Origin: DATAQC01 sp038238185
GTDB lineage: Bacteria > Actinomycetota > Acidimicrobiia > Acidimicrobiales > AC-14
Assembly (NCBI GenBank): GCA_038238185.1
Contig: JBBRXY010000134.1
Location: 1-6,306, forward strand
DNA: 6,306 nucleotides
Direction of reading: 5' to 3'
In this document: piece after piece, positions 1 through 5,495 of the stretch
How positions within the stretch are numbered: the first letter of the stretch is position 1
Layout of the letters: every line of letters begins with the position of its first letter
Position numbers and translations under genes: made by a program
Notes under the pieces: model-generated
Told to the model about the DNA's origin: nothing
Database searches by the model: none
Seen by the model: only the letters and a program-made list of their open reading frames with translations

Positions 1-413
1 ACGCCGACGTCGACGGCAACCACATCCGCACCCTGCTGCTCACCTTCTTCTTCCGCCAGATGAAGCCGCTGGTGGAGCTGAACCACATCTTCATCGCCCA
101 GCCCCCCCTTTACTCCACCGTGGTCGGCAAGGACAAGGTGTACCTCAAGGACGACGCGACGCGCAATCGCTTCCTGGCCGACAACCCGGGCAAGAGCTTC
201 GAGTTCCAGCGCCTCAAGGGCCTGGGCGAGATGGACTTCGGCGAGCTGAAGGACACCACCATGGATCCCACTCGCCGCACTCTGCTCGGGGTGTCGGTGG
301 AGCAGACGGCCCAGGCCGACGAGATCCTGTCGGTGCTGATGGGCGACGACGTGGAGCTGCGAAAGCACTTCATCCAGACCAATGCCAAGGACGTGAGGTT
401 CCTCGACATTTAG
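1..413 (+). CDS. gyrB: DNA gyrase subunit B, C-terminal end (5' partial)
   Basis: This is the ATPase subunit of the type II topoisomerase that introduces negative supercoils using ATP; it works as GyrA2GyrB2 on the chromosome. The reading frame enters from the left edge (first full codon at 3) and stops with TAG at 411-413. The first residues, (D)ADVDG, are the metal-binding acidic motif of the TOPRIM domain. They are followed by HIRTLLLTFFFRQM, IAQPPLY, FQRLKGLGEM and the C-terminal tail NAKDVRFLDI, all typical of GyrB. The tail closely resembles actinobacterial GyrB as I remember it. ParE is the alternative, but the VRFLDI ending favours GyrB. Only about 136 residues are inside the window. 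No gyrA follows here; mobile DNA begins within about 200 bases of the stop. Confidence 0.95.
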   Translation, partial: ADVDGNHIRTLLLTFFFRQMKPLVELNHIFIAQPPLYSTVVGKDKVYLKDDATRNRFLADNPGKSFEFQRLKGLGEMDFGELKDTTMDPTRRTLLGVSVEQTAQADEILSVLMGDDVELRKHFIQTNAKDVRFLDI

Positions 414-617
414 CCCGCACCCTCGCTGACTTCATTGGAGGCGTCCTGCTCGACATCGTGGCTGGTCGCAGAACTGGCGAGCCCTGCGCGTGGCTGGCCG
501 AGCGAGGCGACGAGTAGCGGGGCCGGTGACCCGCTACCGCTACCGGGGGCGGCGGTCCCGACGCCGTGGAGCGAGATGACGACCAAGGAGGTCGCGTAGC
601 CGAGAGGCGCTCGTGGA
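414..617. other. Unassigned spacer between gyrB and the intron
   Basis: I find no gene here. I translated the three plus frames by eye: all are interrupted and none resembles GyrA or the C-terminus of a group II intron protein. The minus-strand frames showed no IS3 orfB sequence, so this is not the missing part of the IS3 relic at 2609-3146. The stretch holds one strong hairpin (514-537). Its last bases lead directly into the outer domain V half at 618, so part of it may be leftover sequence from the outer intron that is too short or degraded to recognise. Confidence 0.5.
514..537. terminator. Perfect 8-bp inverted repeat downstream of gyrB
   Basis: GTAGCGGG at 514-521 pairs perfectly with CCCGCTAC at 530-537 around an 8-nt loop. 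It lies 100 bases past the gyrB stop. There is no T-tract after it, so a classical intrinsic terminator is not supported; a transcript-stabilising or T-less terminator hairpin is possible. Some group II introns of class C insert beside such hairpins, but the intron here starts about 95 bases further on, so no link is claimed. Confidence 0.4.
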
Positions 618-631
618 GAGCCGGATGCGGT
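618..631 (+). ncRNA. 5' half of an outer group II intron domain V
   Basis: GAGCCGGATGCGGT is the 5' strand of a canonical group II intron domain V, including the catalytic AGC triad at 619-621. Its partner strand lies nearly 2 kb away at 2589-2608. Eight pairs form between 618-625 and 2601-2608 with the usual G-U wobble at 620/2606. T626 can pair with G2600, and 627-631 pair with 2593-2597. The complete inner group II intron separates the halves at the edge of the tetraloop. Confidence 0.85.
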
Positions 632-1250
632 GTGTGTCCTGAAAGGAAAGTGATGACGATGTAGAAGATCGGCAGCACGATCCGTGCTGTGCCAGTGATG
701 GAGGTAGGTCCTCCGGGGTCGCCGTGCAGGCGGAGATCCCAAACCACCGCAAGCTGCATCGGTCAAGAGCCGGTGTGGTGAGCGTTGCGGAAAAGGTCCG
801 CCATGAGCGGGTCAGGTGGGCAGCGAGAAGACGAACATGTGTGAACCACTGCTGACGCGTCGAAAGGCTCTTGATGACACCGAAACTGGGAGGATCGCAT
901 GTCCCAGGACAAAGGAACGTCCTTTGGGATGTTCCCTCAGCCAGGAAGCTGCCTGTATGTGGTCCTGGCGGTGTCCGGCGTATAGGTGGCGTGAGCTCGT
1001 TGCAGGCGCTGGCATGGAACAGGAGAACCTGTCGCCTCGATACTGGCGGCCAGTCGAAATGGGTGATGTCGGCCCCCTGGTCGCCAAGAGGGAGGACCGC
1101 AAGCGGCCAAACCCGTGAGCGGCAGAGTACCGATGCGGGGCACAGGGACGGGACGACTCGTAGTAGCGATGAAGGTCTTGTAATGAGGCTGGAGCGAAGG
1201 GGTCGTGCAGGCCAGGTCACCCGCTGGTCAACCCTCCGGGGGATGAGCCG

Positions 1251-2525
1251 GTGAGCGGACCACAGCTGAACGTGAAGTCGTTTGACATTTCGAAGCGTCT
1301 CGTGTTTGAGGCGTGGGAGAGGGTTCGAGCGAACACCGGGGCGCCGGGCGTGGACGCTGTCAGCACCACCGAATTCGCCAACAAGGAGAGGACCAACCTC
1401 TACAAGTTGTGGAACCGGATGAGTTCGGGAAGCTACTTTCCTGGGCCGGTGCGGGCGGTGGAGATACCGAAGGATCATGGGATGGGGGTCCGTTTGCTCG
1501 GCGTGCCTAATGTGGCCGACCGGGTCTCGCAGACCGCAGCAGCGATGCTGTTGGAGGAGAAGCTCGAGCCGATCTTCCACCCGGACAGCTACGGCTACCG
1601 CCCTGGGCGTTCCGCCCATGACGCGTTGGCTGTGGCTCGCAAGCGCTGTTGGAAACAGGACTGGGCGTTGGACCTTGATGTCCGGGCCTTCTTCGACAGC
1701 GTTCCCCATGATCTGTTGCTCAAAGCGGTAGCTCACCACACCGACGAGCGGTGGGTCCTGTTGTACATCGAACGGTGGCTTGAAGCCCCCATGCAGATGC
1801 CCGACGGGTCCATCGTGTCAAGGGAGAAGGGGACCCCGCAAGGCTCCCCGATCTCGCCCCTGCTCGCCAACTTGTTCATGCATTATGCGTTCGATCGCTG
1901 GATGGACCGGGAGCATCCCGGCTGTCCCTTCGAGCGCTACGCGGACGACATTTTGGTCCACTGCGACACCGAGGAACAGGCCCGGACCCTTCGGGCAGAC
2001 ATCGCTACCCGCCTCGGGGCCCTTGGCCTCGAGTTGCACCCCGACAAGACGAGGGCCGTCTACTGCAAAGACGGCCAGCGTCGAGGAACCTCGGAGCACA
2101 CCAGCTTCGATTTCCTCGGCTACACCTTTCGGGCACGCCGGGCCAGTGGCCGACGAGGGCTCTTCGTGGGCTACTTGCCGGCCATGAGCCAAAAGGCGAG
2201 GAAAGCGGTCGGCCACAAGATGAGGGACTGGCACCTCAACCGTCGCACCGGAACAAGCCTGTCTGACCTCGCCAGGGCGATCAACGCCCAGGTCCGAGGC
2301 TGGATCAACTATTACGGGGCCTTCTACCGCTCCGAGTTGTACTCCCTTGAGAAGCGCATCAACGAGCATCTCGTTCGATGGGCGATGCACAAGTTCAAGC
2401 GACTGCGAGGTAAGCCAACCAAAGCGTGGGCCTGGCTCGATGCTGTCCGACAGCAACGGCCGAGGCTCTTCGCCCACTGGCACATGCTTCCACGCACCAC
2501 CAGCCGACCTGTGGGGGCCGGATGA
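1251..2525 (+). CDS. ltrA: Group II intron reverse transcriptase/maturase
   Basis: The protein binds its intron RNA, promotes splicing as a maturase, and copies the intron into DNA during retrohoming. It has 424 residues and starts with GTG, preceded by the purine-rich GGGGGA at 1238-1243. RT motifs run in order: GAPGVDAV near 30-37 (RT0), PDSYGYRPGRSAHDAL at 111-126, the catalytic Asp of DLDVRAFFDSVPHDLL (Asp143), GTPQGSPISPLLANLF at 194-209, the YADD active site at 230-233, and FDFLGYTF at 286-293. The thumb/maturase X domain contains GWINYYGAFY at 350-359. After FAHW (407-410) the chain ends with no CxxC or HNH endonuclease, so it belongs to an endonuclease-less lineage. The stop TGA (2523-2525) lies inside intron domain V, so the last residues VGAG are encoded by domain V sequence. 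No frameshift or lost catalytic residue is visible, so it looks functional. Confidence 0.95.
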   Translation: MSGPQLNVKSFDISKRLVFEAWERVRANTGAPGVDAVSTTEFANKERTNLYKLWNRMSSGSYFPGPVRAVEIPKDHGMGVRLLGVPNVADRVSQTAAAMLLEEKLEPIFHPDSYGYRPGRSAHDALAVARKRCWKQDWALDLDVRAFFDSVPHDLLLKAVAHHTDERWVLLYIERWLEAPMQMPDGSIVSREKGTPQGSPISPLLANLFMHYAFDRWMDREHPGCPFERYADDILVHCDTEEQARTLRADIATRLGALGLELHPDKTRAVYCKDGQRRGTSEHTSFDFLGYTFRARRASGRRGLFVGYLPAMSQKARKAVGHKMRDWHLNRRTGTSLSDLARAINAQVRGWINYYGAFYRSELYSLEKRINEHLVRWAMHKFKRLRGKPTKAWAWLDAVRQQRPRLFAHWHMLPRTTSRPVGAG

Positions 2526-2548
2526 GGCGAGAGTCTCACGTCCGGTCC
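2515..2548 (+). ncRNA. Inner intron domain V
   Basis: This is a 34-nt hairpin of standard domain V geometry. Positions 2515-2522 pair with 2541-2548 over eight pairs, including G2517-T2546 as a wobble. T2523 pairs with G2540, A2538-C2539 form the AC bulge, 2524-2528 pair with 2533-2537, and a GAGA tetraloop sits at 2529-2532. The triad position reads GGC (2516-2518) where most group II introns have AGC. The opposite base has also changed, so the helix stays paired. The domain overlaps the end of the maturase gene. Confidence 0.9.
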
Positions 2549-2550
2549 TG

Positions 2551-2588
2551 CGAGAGCGGGAGGGGGAGGTTCCCTCCCGCCACTCACC
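2551..2588 (+). ncRNA. Inner intron domain VI with probable branch-point A2582
   Basis: CGGGAGGG (2557-2564) pairs perfectly with CCCTCCCG (2572-2579) around a 7-nt loop. Below it, GAG on the 5' side (2552-2554) can pair with CTC at 2583-2585, leaving A2582 unpaired on the 3' side. That is the expected position of the branch-point adenosine, 7 nt from the proposed splice site. The helix follows domain V after two bases. Confidence 0.75.
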
Positions 2589-2608
2589 GGAAGTCGCACG
2601 TCCGGTTC
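2589..2608 (+). ncRNA. 3' half of the outer group II intron domain V
   Basis: GGAAGTCGCACGTCCGGTTC supplies the GGAA (GNRA) tetraloop, the AC bulge (2598-2599) and the 3' strand of a domain V whose 5' strand is at 618-631. Joining 631 to 2589 gives exactly 34 nt. I could not find a convincing domain VI after it: within a few bases the sequence reads as IS3 orfB on the minus strand. Confidence 0.85.
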
Positions 2609-3146
2609 GGAGGGCCGTGCAGGGGGCCGGCGGCATCGCGGTAGTGCGACGCCCGACACCGCCCGGTCAGCGCACACGCCCGGCGCAGGCCGACCAGGGG
2701 CCTGAGCTCGCTCACGCCGATCAGCTCGTCGGCTTGGGGTCGCAGTCCGCGCTCTCGGCAAGCGTCTCCAAAGAGCGCGTGTGCTTTTCCCATGATCTCC
2801 AGCGCCCGCCGTGTCTTGGCCAACTCGCCCTCGGCCCGGTCGGCCCGCTGGTTCGCCTTCGCCAGCGCGTAGGTCGCCGCCCGGTTGGGCCGCTCCGGCG
2901 TGGTCCGGGTGGGATGCAGGGCACTGTGGCGTCGCGAGCCCGGCGCGACTCCGCGATCTGGGAGCTGTAAAGGCCCTCCCCGGCGCAACAGGGCGCCCTT
3001 GTCACCGACATCGTGAGGCGGTCGTAGTCGGCCAGGATCGCCAGCTTGTACTCGGAGGAGAACCTCCGTCGTCGGGGTCGGTCCGGCTGCGTGGGATCGC
3101 CCACTGCACCATCATGGGCGCGTTCGGTCAGGGTTGGCATGGTCAT
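2609..3146 (-). pseudogene. IS3-family transposase remnant (orfA plus start of orfB), frameshifted
   Basis: Read on the minus strand, orfA begins MTMPTLTERAHDGAV at 3146 and shows the basic HTH region RRRRFSSEYKLAILADYDRL typical of IS3 OrfA. The frame then breaks. GDKGALLRR is in a second frame, EGLYSSQIAESRRARD is back in the first, and ELAKTRRALEIMGKAHAL, from the leucine-zipper region, is again in the second. A typical OrfA ending, ETLAESADCDPKPTS, lies in the first frame with its stop near 2721. OrfB begins with ELRPLVGLRRACALTGRCRASHYR and is lost about 20 residues later, where the sequence meets the outer intron domain V at 2608. The DDE domain of orfB is missing from the window. The repeated frame changes and truncation mark a dead element; programmed orfA/orfB frameshifting alone would not explain them. 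Confidence 0.85.
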
Positions 3147-3478
3147 CTCGTCTACTGCTCCGGTCTCGCCCTCAGTTCAGTGGGATGGTCTACAACCCGC
3201 TCGTCTCAGATCATCCTTCAGAGATGACAGAGAGGGCCGGCAACTCTGTCCCTGATCGTCTCCACTCTTGTTGAGCGCCACTCGTTCTGAGCGCGGAGGG
3301 GCCCGAGGCGACATCGGTTGTGATCGCGCCTTGGAGCCGCGGTCGGTCCGGGTTGCGGGGGGTGGCAGGGCGCGGACAGCGTGTTGAGCGTTAGGTCCGA
3401 CGCGCACGGGACCCCCTCACCCTCTCCTTGACCGGATGGCGAGGGGGGACCCGTCTGATGCGGCGAGGTGTAGCTCGC
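3147..3478. other. Intergenic region between IS3 relic and transposition operon
   Basis: I see no gene in this stretch. It should contain the upstream end of the IS3 remnant (minus orientation) and the left end and promoter of the transposition operon to the right. I did not find a convincing IS3 terminal repeat or a clear -35/-10 promoter. Its main visible feature is a recurring TGTTGAGCG (3269-3277 and 3382-3390), with a related GTTCTGAGCGC at 3284-3294. Confidence 0.5.
3269..3390 (+). repeat. Candidate transposase-binding end repeats
   Basis: TGTTGAGCG occurs at 3269-3277 and 3382-3390 in the same orientation, 113 bases apart. A related copy, GTTCTGAGCGC, lies at 3284-3294. Elements moved by TniA/TnsB/Mu-type transposases usually end in 5'-TGT and carry several short transposase sites inside each end. 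The first copy is therefore a candidate left terminus of the element whose genes follow. The right end is outside the window, so an inverted repeat and target duplication cannot be checked. Confidence 0.35.
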
Positions 3479-4075
3479 ATGATGATGGTAGAGGCCGACT
3501 CGGATCGAGTCGAGGCGAGGTTGGTCGCCGGGGAGTACGAGTGCGTGGCCTGCAATGCTGGCCGCCTCCGTCCATGGGGTTTCGCCAGGAGGCGGATCCT
3601 TCGTGATCGGGGTCGCTACGTCAGCCTCCGGCCCCGTCGATCTCGTTGCGCGTCGGCGACGTGCCTGGTCACCCACGTGCTGTTACCGACCGTTGTCTTG
3701 GTCCGGCGACGGGATCTGGCCGAGGTGATCGGCGAGGCGTTGCACGCCCGGTTCGTCGAGGCCAAGAGCCGGGCCACCGTCGCCGCCGAGGCAGGGGTGC
3801 TCCCCGATACCGCCCGCTGGTGGCTGCGCCGCTTCGTGGCCCGAGCTCCCGAGATCCGGGACCTGTTCGCCACCTGGGCCCACCACTTCGACGCCGGGTT
3901 GGGGGCGATCGAGGCCCGTGGGTCCCCAGCCGCCGATGCCCTGGAGGCGATCGGGGTGGCGGCCGAGGCGGCGAGTCGACGGCTGGGGCCGTCACCGCTG
4001 TGGGCCTTCGTGGCCGGGACCTCGGGCGGGAAGCTGTTGTCCAACACGAGTTGCCCTCTGCCGCCGCCGGGCTGA
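3479..4075 (+). CDS. Zinc-ribbon/HTH protein of the transposition operon (DUF6431-like)
   Basis: The protein has 198 residues from the ATG at 3479 and its biochemical function is unknown to me. The N-terminal part has a probable zinc site: CVAC at 22-25, and C57, C62 and H66 in CASATCLVTHVLLP. It is followed by a helix-turn-helix-like stretch near 97-119 (TVAAEAGVLPDTARWWLRRF). The layout reminds me of DUF6431 proteins, which I recall beside transposase/ExeA pairs; that family name is from memory. The protein is probably DNA-binding. A role in end or target recognition, or in regulation, is inference from its place as first gene of the operon. Other starts are the ATG at 3458, with GAGGGGGG nine bases upstream, and a TTG at 3428. 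I prefer 3479 because MMMVEAD fits the remembered family start and a GAGG lies ten bases upstream. Confidence 0.75.
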   Translation: MMMVEADSDRVEARLVAGEYECVACNAGRLRPWGFARRRILRDRGRYVSLRPRRSRCASATCLVTHVLLPTVVLVRRRDLAEVIGEALHARFVEAKSRATVAAEAGVLPDTARWWLRRFVARAPEIRDLFATWAHHFDAGLGAIEARGSPAADALEAIGVAAEAASRRLGPSPLWAFVAGTSGGKLLSNTSCPLPPPG

Positions 4076-4111
4076 GTCCTTCAGGCTGTGCGGTGACCCG
4101 ACGCCGCAGAC

Positions 4112-4119
4112 GAGGAGGG
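4112..4119 (+). promoter_or_regulatory. Strong ribosome binding site that fixes the transposase start
   Basis: GAGGAGGG lies eight bases before the GTG at 4128. The frame is open further upstream, to about 3918, but that part overlaps the zinc-ribbon gene in another frame. This Shine-Dalgarno sequence is the reason for choosing 4128. Confidence 0.8.
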
Positions 4120-4127
4120 CTTACAAG

Positions 4128-5495
4128 GTGGATTTCGACGAGCGCCGTCAGCAGGTGGCGCTGTTCCGCTATTCGTTGATCCGTCCGTTGGCGGCCCCCG
4201 ACGTCGGCGCCCGTGAGCGGGGGGCGCTGGTGCGGGCGCTGGTGAGCATCGATCACGTGGGCCCCGACGGCCGGCGGGTGGAGGTCTCGGCGCCGACGCT
4301 GCGCCGCTGGCTGCGGGCCTGGCGCGCCGGTGGCTTCGCCGGGCTGGTGCCCGGCGTGCGGGCCCAGCCGACGCGCACGGCCGCCGCCATCCTGGATCGG
4401 GCCGAGGTGCTCAAGCGCGAGGCACCGGGGCGCACCGCCGCCCAGGTGGCCCGAGACCTGGCCGAGGCGAAGGTGGGCCAGGTCTCGGCCCGCACGCTGC
4501 AGCGCCACTTCGCCCGACTGGGCCTCAACGTCTCGCCCGACGGGCGTCCGCCGGTGGCCTTCGGGCGTTTCGAGGCGACCGAGTTCGGAGCGTTGTGGAC
4601 TGGCGATGGTCTGCACGGCCCGGTGGTGGGCGCCCGCAAGGCGGTGCTGTGCGCGTTCATCGACGACTGGTCCCGGGCCGTTCCCGGCTGGCGGTGGGGC
4701 CAAGCCGAGGACACCGTGCGCCTCGAGGCCGCCCTGCGCCGTGGCTTGGAGTCGCGGGGGATCCCCGAGAAGTGCTTCGTCGACAACGGCAGTGCGTTCA
4801 CCTCCGCGCCGTTCAACCGCACCCTTGCCGTGCTCGGCATCGCCATCGCCCACAGTCGTCCCGGCCAGCCGGCCTCGCGAGGCAAGATTGAGCGCTTCTT
4901 CCGCACCGTGCGCACGCAGTTCCTGGTCGAACTGGACGCCCGGGGAGGCGCTGCCAGCCTGGGCGAGCTCAACGAGCTGTTCGGCGCCTGGCTCGAGGGC
5001 GTCTATCACCGGACGCGCCATTCCGAGACGGGCGAGACGCCGCTGGATCGCCTCATGCGGGCCCGGGCGCTGCGCCGGCCGAGCCCGGCCGAGCTGCACG
5101 AGGCGTTCTTGTGGTCGGCGGTTCGCACCGCGGACAAGACCGCCTCCGTCAGTCTGTTCGGCAACCACTACGAGCTCGACGCCGCCCTCGCCCAGGCCAA
5201 GGTGGAGCTGGTCTTCGACCCCTTCGACCTGACCGACATCGAGGTGCGCTATCAGGGACGGCCGATGGGCAAGGCCATGCCTCGCCAGATACGGCGCCAC
5301 ACTCACCCCGCGGCGCGCCCCGAGGCGGCGCCGGCGCCGAAGCCGTCGGGCATCGACTACCTGGGCCTGGTCGCCGCCCGGGTGGCCGCCGAGGCGGCCC
5401 GGCGCATCGCCTATGCCGAGATTCCCTCACCGGTCCCCGACGCCACCACCACCACCACCACCACCGACGACACCGACAAGGAGACGACGCGATGA
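4128..5495 (+). CDS. DDE transposase, rve integrase core (TniA/Mu/IS481-like)
   Basis: This enzyme cuts and joins transposon ends to target DNA. It has 455 residues from the GTG at 4128. The N-terminal part has HTH-like segments (SAPTLRRWLRAWRAGGFAGL near 54-73 and a second around 108-130). The rve catalytic core shows Asp160 in LWTGDG, Asp219 in FVDNGSAF and Glu255 in RGKIERFF, a DD(35)E spacing that supports an active enzyme. After the core comes a segment resembling the Mu-type C-terminal beta-barrel (SVSLFGNHYELD through VRYQGRPMGKAMP), then a proline/alanine-rich linker and a poly-threonine tail that may contact the ATPase. The stop TGA overlaps the ATPase start (ATGA), indicating translational coupling. 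IS481 transposases share the core but normally lack an ATPase partner, so a TniA-type element fits better. Confidence 0.92.
   Translation: MDFDERRQQVALFRYSLIRPLAAPDVGARERGALVRALVSIDHVGPDGRRVEVSAPTLRRWLRAWRAGGFAGLVPGVRAQPTRTAAAILDRAEVLKREAPGRTAAQVARDLAEAKVGQVSARTLQRHFARLGLNVSPDGRPPVAFGRFEATEFGALWTGDGLHGPVVGARKAVLCAFIDDWSRAVPGWRWGQAEDTVRLEAALRRGLESRGIPEKCFVDNGSAFTSAPFNRTLAVLGIAIAHSRPGQPASRGKIERFFRTVRTQFLVELDARGGAASLGELNELFGAWLEGVYHRTRHSETGETPLDRLMRARALRRPSPAELHEAFLWSAVRTADKTASVSLFGNHYELDAALAQAKVELVFDPFDLTDIEVRYQGRPMGKAMPRQIRRHTHPAARPEAAPAPKPSGIDYLGLVAARVAAEAARRIAYAEIPSPVPDATTTTTTTDDTDKETTR
5445..5465 (+). repeat. (ACC)7 trinucleotide repeat in the transposase tail
   Basis: Seven tandem ACC codons encode seven consecutive threonines near the transposase C-terminus, followed by DDTDKETTR. 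The tract could vary in length by slippage, in steps of whole codons, without affecting the downstream ATPase frame. Confidence 0.9.

Larger units (their letters stand above)
632..2588 (+). ncRNA. Complete group II intron (inner member of a nested pair)
   Basis: This is a self-splicing retroelement of about 1957 nt. It opens with GTGTG (632-636), matching the group II 5' consensus GUGYG. About 620 nt of structured, gene-free RNA follow (domains I-III). They include the stem AAAGGA/TCCTTT at 911-925 and purine-rich stretches at 1160-1203 typical of domains II/III. Domain IV carries the reverse transcriptase gene, then come domain V (2515-2548) and domain VI. Two things set the right boundary at 2588. 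The flanks then rejoin to an exactly 34-nt domain V of another intron, and the likely branch-point A2582 falls at -7 from the splice site. The last two bases are CC instead of the usual AY, so 2587 is an alternative end. ACCGCA at 746-751 (again at 1096-1101) could be EBS1, complementary to TGCGGT just upstream of the intron. Confidence 0.88.

Noticed and set aside
816..1254. Small plus-strand open frames before the maturase
   Set aside because: They lie in the intron's structured domains I-III, have no clear ribosome binding sites and resemble no protein family.
540..1739. Long minus-strand open frame (399 codons) across the intron
   Set aside because: It covers structured intron RNA and the start of the maturase gene antisense. 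No domain is recognisable, so it is an artefact of GC-rich sequence.
2537..2606. Direct repeat CACGTCCGGT at 2537-2546 and 2597-2606
   Set aside because: It is not a target-site duplication. Both copies are the conserved 3' strands of the inner and outer domain V.
2609..2640. Possible domain VI of the outer intron
   Set aside because: Only a weak GGCC/GGCC pairing is present, with no bulged-A helix, and the bases read plausibly as IS3 orfB on the other strand.
3918..4127. Upstream extension of the transposase frame
   Set aside because: The extension overlaps the zinc-ribbon gene in another frame. A strong Shine-Dalgarno sequence at 4112-4119 places the start at the GTG at 4128.
3669..5306. 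Long minus-strand open frame (545 codons) opposite the transposase
   Set aside because: It is a shadow of the plus-strand transposase and zinc-ribbon genes in very GC-rich DNA. It has low-complexity Arg/Pro/Gly-rich sequence and no recognisable motif.
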